From contig WGMJ01000003.1 in assembly GCA_016125135.1 (NCBI GenBank), positions 310,001 to 374,000 on the forward strand: a stretch of 64,000 nt of DNA, written 5' to 3'. Source of the stretch: Alphaproteobacteria bacterium. GTDB taxonomy: Bacteria; Pseudomonadota; Alphaproteobacteria; Micavibrionales; Micavibrionaceae. The position numbers and the translations under genes were made by a program. The notes below the pieces were generated by a model that worked only from the letters and a program-made list of their open reading frames with translations, was not told where the DNA came from and searched no databases. Positions 9,381 to 16,592 of the stretch are shown here, one piece after another; position 1 is the stretch's first letter, and every line of letters begins with the position of its first letter.

Positions 9381-9740
9381 ATGACATCTGATGAAGTAAA
9401 AATAAAAAGCCTGAAAATGCATTTCGACAATGCAAACTGGCAACTACTGGAAATTGATTACCTCGCACCACAAGACCTCGAGAATGTTTTGCAGCTTTTT
9501 GATGGGCAATATATTGCAGACTACTATATTTTCGATGATGGCTCGGAGTCAGATTTCAACGGCCCCGGCACTTATGTTGTAATCCCCCCAAAAAATGTTG
9601 AAGACTTCAAAGCGGGGCTTAAAATATTCCACCGTTGGCGCGGCGCGATTGTAACAGAGCGGGATTTTTCATCCCTTGAAACAAGCCTTAGCAAAAGAGG
9701 CAATGGCAATGATTTCATGTATCACATCCGCCATCTTTGA
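9381..9740 (+). CDS. Hypothetical protein, 119 residues
   Basis: I do not recognise the family. It is a soluble, acidic protein without signal peptide or membrane segment, with aromatic-rich segments (QYIADYYIFDDGSESDF, KIFHRWRGAIVTERDF). An AAAGGAAAG ribosome site lies 8 nt before the ATG, supporting translation. It is divergent from the LysR gene and may be its target. It is the first gene of the accessory block that runs to 18.5 kb. Confidence 0.65.
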   Translation: MTSDEVKIKSLKMHFDNANWQLLEIDYLAPQDLENVLQLFDGQYIADYYIFDDGSESDFNGPGTYVVIPPKNVEDFKAGLKIFHRWRGAIVTERDFSSLETSLSKRGNGNDFMYHIRHL

Positions 9741-9788
9741 AATTAAAAGCTTCCTTTTTCAGCGATTTAGCTGCTTCATGTCATTATT

Positions 9789-9805
9789 TTGAAGATTTAG
9801 TTCAA
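9789..9805. promoter_or_regulatory. Palindromic operator, copy 1 (TTGAA-N7-TTCAA)
   Basis: The sequence is TTGAAGATTTAGTTCAA, matching 15 of 17 positions with the copy at 12493 and the same half-sites as the copy at 11041. It lies 86 bp before the 9892 gene. A TCAT followed by a TACATA block lies downstream at nearly the same offset as in the other two copies. Confidence 0.6.
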
Positions 9806-9891
9806 AATAATATAAATTTTTTAATTTTAACAATAATTTTAACACGATCATTTATTATACATAATATAAATATAGAAAATATGTAAGAGAC

Positions 9892-10206
9892 ATGACAATG
9901 GATCGTTTGGCACAAGATAAAAGCACTTTGATAAGGCAGTTTGGCGAGATTGTAACGGGCCAGAGGCAAGGGTCAATTTACTATATGAGAACAAATCCCG
10001 ATGGGTCATGCACAGAAGAACGCGTGAACAGGGACAGCCTTCTCGCAACGGGATCGCTTTTGAGCGCAGCGAACGCATTTATGGAAGCAATGGGTTGCCT
10101 CGGTGGAGGCCAAACAACTTATCAATTGGCCTTAGAGATACGTGATGCCCCGGAACAATTTTTAGCGCGCGTGCCACAGGAAATAGCAGAACGCTTCACA
10201 CGCTAA
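9892..10206 (+). CDS. Hypothetical protein, 104 residues
   Basis: I do not recognise the family. The protein is small and soluble, with a conserved-looking amphipathic C-terminal half (LATGSLLSAANAFMEAMG, then YQLALEIRDAPEQFLARVPQ). A TAAGAGA ribosome site precedes ATG 9892; a second ATG is at 9898. The upstream operator copy links it to the small-protein genes downstream. The 3' end overlaps the convergent winged-helix gene by 11 bp. Confidence 0.6.
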   Translation: MTMDRLAQDKSTLIRQFGEIVTGQRQGSIYYMRTNPDGSCTEERVNRDSLLATGSLLSAANAFMEAMGCLGGGQTTYQLALEIRDAPEQFLARVPQEIAERFTR

Positions 10207-11038
10207 GTGCAAAATAATAGTGGAATTTTTTCTTCAAAGCCGCAGCCTCTTTGGCGTTGCGCTTTATGGTCAGTTTGATGCGTGAGGGCAGTGTCACCGT
10301 TTGTGTAATGGCGCTGATATCAAGATCATCCGGCCCAGTAATGTTTTTATATAGATTAGCCAGGGGCGCGCGTAGCTCGGGTGTAATACGCGTCTCGACA
10401 ATAAAATCATCAACGACGCCAAAGAACTTCTCCATATCCTTATGGAATGGGCTTGTTGAAAATGACCAAAGGCTCCCGCGTGCATCCCAGTGGCGTGCAA
10501 GCAACCGCGCCAGCCAGCCATCCGCGCCAATAATGCGCAAAAACTGACAGTTGGTCGCCTCAACAAGTTTCAGGAATTTCTGCTCGGTGTCCTGACTGGC
10601 CAGATGGAACCAGACAAACGGCACCCACTCATAAAGCTTTTTTTCTTTCGCGTTTTTAATGAGCGACAAATAAACCTCGTTCACATGCGGCATATAAGAC
10701 TGGATCGTGAAGAATTCCAGTTTCTCCTCCTCGCCATCTTCAAGGTTCATCGTATATTCAATTTTGCTGAGCTGGTTATTATAAGCGCGCTGCCAGAACA
10801 TAAATTGCTCGGCCACCCCCAGCGGATCAAGGCTTACTTTTTTCTTGTACTTTTTCAGGAGCCCCTCAGCCTGCAATTTTTCAAAAGCGAGGTAGATCCC
10901 CTTCAGGCTAAAGCTGCGTTTTTTGCTTTCCAGCGTTTGCTGGATCTCGAGTGCGCTTAAGGCCTGCCCTGCGGCTAGCAGGCGGACAATCTCTTCATCG
11001 AGCTGCTTTTCTGGCTTTTTGGTGTCCGTTATACGCAT
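10196..11038 (-). CDS. Winged-helix DNA-binding protein, putative regulator of the local regulon
   Basis: The 280-residue protein carries a predicted N-terminal winged helix-turn-helix (EEIVRLLAAGQALSALEIQQ, then a recognition region KGIYLAFEKLQAEGLLKKYK, residues about 15-66). The C-terminal domain of about 210 residues is uncharacterised (SLWSFSTSPFHKDMEKFFGV) and could be a sensor of the TrmB/ArnR-like kind. Its start lies 2 bp from the palindrome at 11041-11057. On the minus strand that palindrome contains a perfect TATAAT six nt before the ATG, so the mRNA is probably leaderless and binding there would repress the gene. That makes it the best candidate for the protein that reads the palindrome; this is inference. 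Confidence 0.65.
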   Translation of the reverse strand: MRITDTKKPEKQLDEEIVRLLAAGQALSALEIQQTLESKKRSFSLKGIYLAFEKLQAEGLLKKYKKKVSLDPLGVAEQFMFWQRAYNNQLSKIEYTMNLEDGEEEKLEFFTIQSYMPHVNEVYLSLIKNAKEKKLYEWVPFVWFHLASQDTEQKFLKLVEATNCQFLRIIGADGWLARLLARHWDARGSLWSFSTSPFHKDMEKFFGVVDDFIVETRITPELRAPLANLYKNITGPDDLDISAITQTVTLPSRIKLTIKRNAKEAAALKKKFHYYFALSV

Positions 11039-11040
11039 TT

Positions 11041-11057
11041 TTGAATTATAACTTCAA
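11041..11057. promoter_or_regulatory. Palindromic operator, copy 2, overlapping the winged-helix gene promoter
   Basis: The sequence is TTGAATTATAACTTCAA. It lies directly before the winged-helix gene (minus strand), where it includes that gene's TATAAT -10 (11045-11050). Its start is exactly 57 bp before the promoter block of the 41-residue gene on the plus strand. A site at this position could repress one gene and activate the other. Confidence 0.65.
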
Positions 11058-11097
11058 AAAATTACCAAATAAAGCCCTTTTCCACTCCTCATGCCCA

Positions 11098-11122
11098 TTT
11101 CATGAGATATTTTACATATAAC
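11098..11122 (+). promoter_or_regulatory. Repeated promoter block, copy 1
   Basis: A 25-bp stretch identical to 12550-12574 begins TTTCATGAGATA and ends in TACATATAAC. It holds a -10-like TATAAC (11117-11122), 26 nt before the start codon at 11149. There is no good -35, which fits an activator-dependent promoter. Confidence 0.7.
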
Positions 11123-11148
11123 AAAAAAACAACACAGGGAGAAAAACG

Positions 11149-11274
11149 ATGGGACTAACAGGCGCAGAAAGCATGGGTATGGGCAGTCAATTCCAGACAG
11201 CAATGGAAGCAGCTGAAGCAGATAAGCATCCATGTAACACGGTAAATGCTTTGCTACTTGGCATGAACCGCTAA
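11149..11274 (+). CDS. Small protein, 41 residues, under the shared promoter block
   Basis: The short frame starts MGLTGAESMGMG and ends NALLLGMNR. A strong AGGGAG ribosome site lies 7 nt before the ATG, and the promoter block and operator are shared with the 12604 gene. No signal peptide or membrane helix is visible; it has a single Cys near residue 29. It sits 32 bp before the 372-residue gene and is likely co-transcribed. Function unknown. Confidence 0.6.
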   Translation: MGLTGAESMGMGSQFQTAMEAAEADKHPCNTVNALLLGMNR

Positions 11275-11306
11275 TCAGAAAAATCAAAACATAAAAGGAG
11301 AAAACA

Positions 11307-12425
11307 ATGATACCAGCAACTTTTAATGACCAAGCAACAGCAGTTCAACCATCGGTCGATTCTGATATTGCAAATATAGAAACCCGTCTCGCTACACTCA
11401 TAGCTGCAGCCGAGGCGATAAACACAAATCTGCCTCAAGGCGTACAAATCAGAATCCGGCCAAGCTCCTTTATTGAGAGTTCTAAAGAAGAGTTGGTAGA
11501 GATTGCTGCAGGTACAGCCACGTTAGAGGAAGGCGATACGCTCGAAAGCTTGCGCGCACAATGCCTTGCAGACATAGCCGCTATTTCCCTATCGATCAGC
11601 ATTCCCAGTGCGGGTAGGGAGGATGCGGCCTCACTGGATGTAAGGGACTTACAACTTGATAACCCTGTGGCTGCTGTTGCGGCGCTGGTACGCACGCAAA
11701 TTGAAAAGGTTGGCTATGTGACCCGCGCAGATAAAGTCGTAAAGGCAACAAAAATTGTTGATGTCGCCGAAATGCTGGGTGACATTGCAAAAGACCCGCG
11801 CGCTTTACTGCACCCACAGTTTCTAAAGGAGGCATCATTAGCAGCACAGGCACCATTCTTTGCAAGCAAAGGGAACGATACTTTTATGGATGCCTATGTG
11901 CAGAATGTACTCGGCGCAGATGCAAGCGAGTATATTGTGAAGGCCATTACACAAATTTGTGGACGCAAGGGTTCTGATGGCGTAAGGCACGCCCATGTTC
12001 TTGCGGGGCATGAAGAAGAGAACGTTGAAAGAATAGCTGAAATTAATGCCATTGCCGATCAAGCTGAACGAGAGAGAAGACTTGCAGCACTGGAAGAACG
12101 CTCTTCCGAGCGTAGAAGCGATATGGCAGAAATTCATGCGAGAATGCGCATATTGATCGAAGGCTCTGCGAGAACGCTCGCCGCCATTGAACAGGAAGGA
12201 ACAGATGTTTTTAATCAGGCTGTGCGTATTCTGGAAGTTGCCACAAGTCTGGATGGTGATCCTTTGAATGCTCTGGAATACCCAGGTGTCGTCGGACTTG
12301 ACCGGAATCAGACAGGTCCTGAACAACAAGCAATACTTGATACAGTTCTGGCCCTGCCGAATATCGTCACGCAAGCGGCTAAAATTGCGGAGCCGCGCAT
12401 GCAAATGCCGACGCAAAGCGTGTAA
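11307..12425 (+). CDS. Hypothetical protein, 372 residues, mostly helical
   Basis: I do not recognise the family. It is a soluble, largely alpha-helical protein with a central charged helix (EINAIADQAERERRLAALEE, about 248-267) that may form a coiled coil. It has no signal peptide. The ribosome site AAAGGAG lies before the ATG. It follows the 41-residue gene in the same direction and ends at a hairpin terminator, forming a two-gene unit. The style (long N-terminal Ala/Asp-rich helices, no known motif) resembles the 257- and 322-residue proteins farther along. Confidence 0.65.
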   Translation: MIPATFNDQATAVQPSVDSDIANIETRLATLIAAAEAINTNLPQGVQIRIRPSSFIESSKEELVEIAAGTATLEEGDTLESLRAQCLADIAAISLSISIPSAGREDAASLDVRDLQLDNPVAAVAALVRTQIEKVGYVTRADKVVKATKIVDVAEMLGDIAKDPRALLHPQFLKEASLAAQAPFFASKGNDTFMDAYVQNVLGADASEYIVKAITQICGRKGSDGVRHAHVLAGHEEENVERIAEINAIADQAERERRLAALEERSSERRSDMAEIHARMRILIEGSARTLAAIEQEGTDVFNQAVRILEVATSLDGDPLNALEYPGVVGLDRNQTGPEQQAILDTVLALPNIVTQAAKIAEPRMQMPTQSV

Positions 12426-12457
12426 AAATTTCTCCCGCGTCTGAACTTCGCAAAAAA

Positions 12458-12495
12458 CAGAAACCCTGCTGGCCTGTGCGCTGGCAGGGTTTTTG
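12458..12495 (+). terminator. Intrinsic terminator after the 372-residue gene
   Basis: The stem AAACCCTGC / GCAGGGTTT (12461-12469 with 12484-12492) has a 14-nt loop and is followed by TTTTG. The right end touches the next operator copy. Confidence 0.85.
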
Positions 12496-12509
12496 AAGTT
12501 TTACTTCAA
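12493..12509. promoter_or_regulatory. Palindromic operator, copy 3
   Basis: The sequence TTGAAGTTTTACTTCAA is a near-perfect inverted repeat (TTGAAG/CTTCAA). Its start is 57 bp before the promoter block at 12550, the same offset as copy 2 to its block. Confidence 0.65.
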
Positions 12510-12549
12510 ATTATGCGCAAAATTGGTCGTTTTCCCCCGTAAACCGTCG

Positions 12550-12574
12550 TTTCATGAGATATTTTACATATAAC
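12550..12574 (+). promoter_or_regulatory. Repeated promoter block, copy 2
   Basis: Identical over 25 bp to 11098-11122, with the -10-like TATAAC at 12569-12574. It lies 29 nt before the 50-residue gene. The sequence between operator and block is only partly similar in the two copies, so the identity is local. Confidence 0.7.
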
Positions 12575-12603
12575 GATAACAAACAAAAACGGGGAGAAAT
12601 AAA

Positions 12604-12756
12604 ATGGAAGCACTAAATGCAATAAACAAAAAAGTAAAAACAGCTTGGGACATGAGCATTGAAGATAATGGCGCTGGCATGATTCCTGAGTTCGCACGTG
12701 AGAACATGGCCGCGGTACGCAGCGAAAACACAACAGCTTACAAAATGGCAGCTTAA
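12604..12756 (+). CDS. Small protein, 50 residues, paralog of the 16404 protein
   Basis: It starts MEALNA and has TAW near residues 13-15. The C-terminal block NMAAVRSENTTAYKMAA is shared with the 16404 protein, whose block ends KLAA. The DNA of this block is also nearly identical, with few synonymous changes. A GGGGAG ribosome site lies before the ATG. It forms a single-gene unit between its own promoter block and a bidirectional terminator. There is no signal peptide, no double-Gly leader and no membrane helix. Function unknown; a regulatory microprotein or a precursor peptide are both possible. Confidence 0.75.
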   Translation: MEALNAINKKVKTAWDMSIEDNGAGMIPEFARENMAAVRSENTTAYKMAA

Positions 12757-12785
12757 TAAAATTTACACCCACCAACCCAGCAAAT

Positions 12786-12815
12786 AAAAACCCCGCTTTG
12801 ATGAGCGGGGTTTTT
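12786..12815. terminator. Bidirectional intrinsic terminator
   Basis: AAAAACCCCGCT, a six-nt loop (TTGATG), and AGCGGGGTTTTT form a perfect 12-bp inverted repeat between the 50-residue gene and the convergent hpf. Confidence 0.92.
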
Positions 12816-12830
12816 CTATTTTTAGAGACA

Positions 12831-13439
12831 CTACTTCGTGCCGTTCAGCTTGTCGAGTTGCGGGTCAATCCAGCCTATATTCCCGTCAGGCCTGCGGTAA
12901 ACAAGATTCAGGCCCTTGTTGCCGGCATTACGGAACAAAAGCACAGGCTGGTCAGACAAATCCATCCGCATCACCGCTTCGGAAACTGTGAGCGTCACAA
13001 TATCCGTTGTCATTTCAGCAATCACCACCGGCTCGTCTTTTTCTTCTGCTTTCTCATCATGGGATGAATCAAGCAATTGTGCGGCCAGCACGTAATCACG
13101 CGCTTTGATTGATTCAACCTCGGCTGAAGTTTCATGCTTGTTATGATGGTCACGTAGTTTGGTTTTGTATTTGCGTAGCTGTTTTGCAACTTTTGCCGCC
13201 GCTGCATCGAATGCTGCATAGGGGTCGGTTTCTTCGGCTGTGCCTTGTACTTTGATATCCTTGCCGACATGAAGCGCGATATGGCATTTGAAAAATGCCG
13301 AACCTTCCGGCGAAATTGTTACAGCAGCATCTGTGAGGCGGTTAAAATATTTGTCTTTGATTTCTGAAATTTTCTCTTCGATATGCTCTTTGAGGGCATC
13401 CCCCAAACTTAATTGTTTGCCCTGAATAACGACTTGCAT
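12831..13439 (-). CDS. hpf: Ribosome hibernation promoting factor, long form
   Basis: This 202-residue protein has an S30AE domain at about 1-105 (MQVVIQGKQLSLGDALKEHI). The C-terminal dimerisation domain is at about 145-200 (AVMRMDLSDQPVLLFRNAGN, NLVYRRPDGNIGWIDP). Long Hpf drives 100S ribosome dimers in starvation. In proteobacteria it commonly lies downstream of rpoN, as it does here with one nudix gene between. An AAGGAGA ribosome site precedes the ATG. Confidence 0.94.
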   Translation of the reverse strand: MQVVIQGKQLSLGDALKEHIEEKISEIKDKYFNRLTDAAVTISPEGSAFFKCHIALHVGKDIKVQGTAEETDPYAAFDAAAAKVAKQLRKYKTKLRDHHNKHETSAEVESIKARDYVLAAQLLDSSHDEKAEEKDEPVVIAEMTTDIVTLTVSEAVMRMDLSDQPVLLFRNAGNKGLNLVYRRPDGNIGWIDPQLDKLNGTK

Positions 13440-13540
13440 GACGTGTTCTCCTTACTTATTTCTCGGATAATTAAAATAGTGCTTTTTGAATAAAAGGACA
13501 TGAGATTCTTTAATTTTATGCCTGAAATCTTAAAGGCCAC

Positions 13541-14089
13541 TTAAAGCGCTTTTTTAGACAGAATCTCGTGAATGAGCCCCAAATGTGCAATTGGCGCTAT
13601 CTCGCCACGTGCCATCATCGCTTTCATCGCAGCCAGATCGACCCACGCCGCTTCAATATCCTCGCCGTAATCAAGGTTACGTTCATTAGTTTCGATAAAA
13701 TCATTCACGAAAAATAATGTCACGCGGCCGGTGCTGGCAACAGGGTCTATCACATATTCACCGATCTTCTCGGCCTTTGTTGCAACAACACCTGTTTCTT
13801 CTTTTAGTTCACGCAAAGCAGCTTGCAGCGGCTCTTCACCCTTCTCAAGGCGGCCCGCTGGCAACTCCCATGTTAAAATATTATTCGGGTAACGGTTCTG
13901 CCGCTCCAGCAAAACTTTGCCATCGGGCGAGAGAACAAAAATAGCAACCCAGCTATGGTTGATACGGTAATGGTAGCCTTGCAGCAATTTGCCGCCCGGT
14001 AACTCCACATCATCGCGCATAAGTGTGTAATACGGATTCTCGTATACTGTTTCGCTTTTCAGCTGCTTCCAGCTTTTCGGATTCGTCAT
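13541..14089 (-). CDS. NUDIX hydrolase, ADP-ribose pyrophosphatase type
   Basis: The 182-residue protein contains a perfect Nudix box at residues 79-101 (GRLEKGEEPLQ...RELKEETGV). The preceding strand WELPAG is typical of ADP-sugar pyrophosphatases. It hydrolyses nucleoside-diphosphate-linked substrates, most likely ADP-ribose. Its start overlaps the rpoN stop (ATGA, 14086-14089), so it is translated with rpoN. Confidence 0.9.
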   Translation of the reverse strand: MTNPKSWKQLKSETVYENPYYTLMRDDVELPGGKLLQGYHYRINHSWVAIFVLSPDGKVLLERQNRYPNNILTWELPAGRLEKGEEPLQAALRELKEETGVVATKAEKIGEYVIDPVASTGRVTLFFVNDFIETNERNLDYGEDIEAAWVDLAAMKAMMARGEIAPIAHLGLIHEILSKKAL

Positions 14090-15522
14090 GATTGCAATTT
14101 CTTCATGCGGCGGCGCTGCACGGATGACGCAATACCTGCAGCTTCGCGGTATTTAGCAACAGTTCTACGTGCGATCTCGATATTTTCTTTTTGCAGCAAA
14201 GTAACAAGATCATCATCCGAGAGGATATTATCAAGCGTTTCAGCATCAATCAGTGTTTTAATGCGCGCCTTCACCGCTTCCGATGAATGTACAGCCCCGC
14301 CATCATCACCGCCAACACCTGAAGTGAAGAAGTATTTCAGCTCAAAAATGCCGCGCGGCGTACCAATAAACTTGGCCGTTGTCACGCGTGAAACTGTACT
14401 TTCATGCATTTGTATTTTTTCAGCGATTTCTTTCAGCGTCATTGGTTTTAAAAATTCAACGCCATAAAGGAAAAACGGTTCCTGTTCCTCGATAATTTCT
14501 GCGGCAACTTTCAGGATCGTCTGGGCACGGCTATCAAGCGCTTTCACAAGCCAGCTGGCATTGTTCAAATGCGTATCCATAAATTGCTTGGCGGCTTTGT
14601 CCTTCGTGCCCGTTACCACATCGGCATAATATTGCTGGTTGATAAGCACACGCGGCAAGGTTGCGTGGTTCAGTTCTACACGCCAGCCGCCGCCCTCATT
14701 CTTGGGCTTTTTGCGCATCAACACATCGGGCAGGGCCGTTTGCACAACAAAATGCTCGAACGTAGAAGCAGGCTTGGGGTTAAGCGCGCGGATATGGGTG
14801 AGAATTTGCTGTATATCCTCAACGCCCACCTCGCAAATTTTTGCAAGCCCCTTCAAATCATGGGCTGCAACCTTATCCAGATTTTGCAGCAAAATTTCGG
14901 CCTCCTCGGTCAGCTGCCCGCGCTCGAAAAGCTGGGCCGCCAGACACTCTTCCAAATTCCGTGCAAAAATACCCGCAGGGTCAAGCTGCTGGAGCTTTTT
15001 CAATACTATTTCAAGCTTTTCCACATCAACACCAAGGCGGGTGCTCAAAACGGCAAGGTCTTCGCGCATATAGCCTGCTTCATCAAGGCTATCGAGTAGC
15101 AGTAACGCGAGGCGATATTCCTTATCGTCTGTTATCTCGACAGCAATCTGGTCATATAAATGTGTGCGTAAATCTTTTGGTTTTTCAATTGTGGCAAGCG
15201 GGTCATATTCATTGTCCTCGAATTTACTGTTGCCACCCGCGCCGACTGTTGCCATTTCAGAGCCTGTATCAAACGCGGTTTCCATGGCATCAGGTTGTTC
15301 ATCACGCGGCTCGTTCGTCTCTTGTGTCTCGTCTTCACCGCTATCCTCGTTCGGCCCTTTTTCAAGCAGCGGGTTCTGTGCAATTTCTTCTTCCAGAAAC
15401 GCCGCCAGATCCATATTCGACATTTGCAGCAATTTAATGGCCTGCTGCATTTGCGGCGTCATCACCAGATTCTGCTGCTGCTTGGTCGAAAGATTTTGCG
15501 AAAGAGTGGGCGTTTGTGCCAT
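14086..15522 (-). CDS. rpoN: RNA polymerase sigma-54 factor
   Basis: The 478-residue protein has a Gln-rich N-terminal activator-interaction region (MTPQMQQAIKLLQMSNMDLA). An acidic linker (about 55-110) is followed by the core-binding domain, a helix-turn-helix (HESTVSRVTTAKFIGTPRGI) and the RpoN box ARRTVAKYRE at about 451-460. It directs -24/-12 promoters that need an enhancer-binding ATPase. It follows the TrmB-type gene by 16 bp on the same strand, so the order is regulator-rpoN-nudix, with hpf after a 101-bp gap. Confidence 0.96.
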   Translation of the reverse strand: MAQTPTLSQNLSTKQQQNLVMTPQMQQAIKLLQMSNMDLAAFLEEEIAQNPLLEKGPNEDSGEDETQETNEPRDEQPDAMETAFDTGSEMATVGAGGNSKFEDNEYDPLATIEKPKDLRTHLYDQIAVEITDDKEYRLALLLLDSLDEAGYMREDLAVLSTRLGVDVEKLEIVLKKLQQLDPAGIFARNLEECLAAQLFERGQLTEEAEILLQNLDKVAAHDLKGLAKICEVGVEDIQQILTHIRALNPKPASTFEHFVVQTALPDVLMRKKPKNEGGGWRVELNHATLPRVLINQQYYADVVTGTKDKAAKQFMDTHLNNASWLVKALDSRAQTILKVAAEIIEEQEPFFLYGVEFLKPMTLKEIAEKIQMHESTVSRVTTAKFIGTPRGIFELKYFFTSGVGGDDGGAVHSSEAVKARIKTLIDAETLDNILSDDDLVTLLQKENIEIARRTVAKYREAAGIASSVQRRRMKKLQS

Positions 15523-15538
15523 GCCCCTATTTTACCAT

Positions 15539-16315
15539 TCAATCAGGGGCGTGGAAACCCCACAGCATTTCATAGACCAAGCGGAGGGATTGGTTAATAC
15601 GGACATTCCGCAGGATGATGCCCCCTACGGGCGGGAGAGGGGAGTAAATCAGCACTTTGTCGGCATAGAGATAAAAAGAGATCTGGAACTGTTTTTTCGG
15701 GTCATCGAAATAGCGGACGCTGCGTTTTGTGCGCTCATCATTCTGCCAGCCCTTTTCATCAGCGGCTGTGCGCGGGGCAATAATCCGGATGGGGAACATA
15801 TATTTCTCACGACGTGAAACAATGTAGGAATCCCCGCCGGGCAAGTATTTGCGCACATGCTGGCCTGAGGAAATATTCAGTATTTCTTTGTCATCCGAAA
15901 CGCGCAGCGACAAAAACAAATCGTCATACATCTGGCGGATTGCATCCGGCCCTTCGAAGAAACGCACTTCGGTTTCGGCTTCGCTTGCCTTCATTTTTTG
16001 CAGCAACGGAATGGCAGCTTTCAAACTATCTGTCAGTTGCTCCTGCTGGAATAATAATGTTTCCGGCGGGATTGCCTTATAGCGGGAGCGCTTGCCGTCC
16101 TTCGCCTTGGTCAGAACGCCCCTTTCCAGCAAACGGCTAATAATCAGGTCACAGGAAGTGCGCTTTATTTTGGTCGTTTCGGCTATCTCGTATGAAAATC
16201 CTCCATCTTTCATGTTCAGAACAGCCACATAGACACGCGCCTCTAATGGCTTGAAACCAAGGTTTTTAAAGATATTTGTGAGTTCTGCGATCATTACTCT
16301 CTCATAATACGCCAT
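15539..16315 (-). CDS. TrmB-family transcriptional regulator
   Basis: The 258-residue protein has an N-terminal TrmB winged helix (NLGFKPLEARVYVAVLNMKD, IKRTSCDLIISRLLERGVLT, about 15-80). A short coiled coil follows at about 90-110, then a TrmB-like C-terminal domain (RQMYDDLFLSLRVSDDKEIL, residues 120-250). TrmB proteins sense sugars or other small ligands. A later Met (16294) is an alternative start. It is divergent from the 52-residue small-protein gene with a CtrA-box-containing gap, so it may control that gene. Confidence 0.85.
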   Translation of the reverse strand: MAYYERVMIAELTNIFKNLGFKPLEARVYVAVLNMKDGGFSYEIAETTKIKRTSCDLIISRLLERGVLTKAKDGKRSRYKAIPPETLLFQQEQLTDSLKAAIPLLQKMKASEAETEVRFFEGPDAIRQMYDDLFLSLRVSDDKEILNISSGQHVRKYLPGGDSYIVSRREKYMFPIRIIAPRTAADEKGWQNDERTKRSVRYFDDPKKQFQISFYLYADKVLIYSPLPPVGGIILRNVRINQSLRLVYEMLWGFHAPD

Positions 16316-16321
16316 AAATAA

Positions 16322-16338
16322 TGGAATTTTTACTAAAA
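16322..16338. promoter_or_regulatory. Degenerate operator copy
   Basis: The sequence TGGAATTTTTACTAAAA matches 13 of 17 positions of the operator at 12493 but lacks the right half-site. It lies between the TrmB gene and the 52-residue gene. No promoter block follows at +57, so it is a weak call. Confidence 0.25.
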
Positions 16339-16345
16339 TTTATAT

Positions 16346-16360
16346 TTAACATAATATTAA
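16346..16360. promoter_or_regulatory. CtrA-type full box upstream of the 52-residue gene
   Basis: TTAACATAATATTAA is a perfect TTAA-N7-TTAA, the binding site of the alphaproteobacterial cell-cycle regulator CtrA. It lies 43 bp before the ATG at 16404. AT-rich surroundings make a chance match possible. Confidence 0.45.
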
Positions 16361-16403
16361 ATCATGGGCGCTGGGGAGCATCCAAAAACAAGGGAGAGAG
16401 AAA

Positions 16404-16562
16404 ATGGAAAAACTAAACGCAAGACAAAATGATCTGATGACAGCCTGGGTAGAACTGACAATGGGCAACATGGTTCCTGATTGCGCAATCATCAGTCAAT
16501 TCGCAGGCAACATGGCCGCAGTACGCAGCGAGAACACAACAGCTTACAAACTAGCTGCTTAA
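16404..16562 (+). CDS. Small protein, 52 residues, paralog of the 12604 protein
   Basis: It starts MEKLNA, has TAW at residues 13-15, and ends GNMAAVRSENTTAYKLAA. This C-terminal block is almost identical to that of the 12604 protein in both residues and codons, while the middle differs (including a Cys near residue 27). An AGGGAGAG ribosome site precedes the ATG. Unlike its paralog it lacks the 25-bp promoter block and has a CtrA box instead. It is followed 30 bp later by the 257-residue gene, so a two-gene unit is likely. Function unknown. Confidence 0.75.
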   Translation: MEKLNARQNDLMTAWVELTMGNMVPDCAIISQFAGNMAAVRSENTTAYKLAA

Positions 16563-16592
16563 TAACAAAATTGAAAACAAGGGGAGACGACA

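Noticed and set aside
9800-9850. CtrA box in the AT-rich region before the 9892 gene
   Set aside because: TTAA pairs there are spaced by 8 or by 2 nt, not 7.
14569-15099. Long open frame antisense to rpoN
   Set aside because: It lies wholly within rpoN on the other strand, has no family features, and rpoN is certain.
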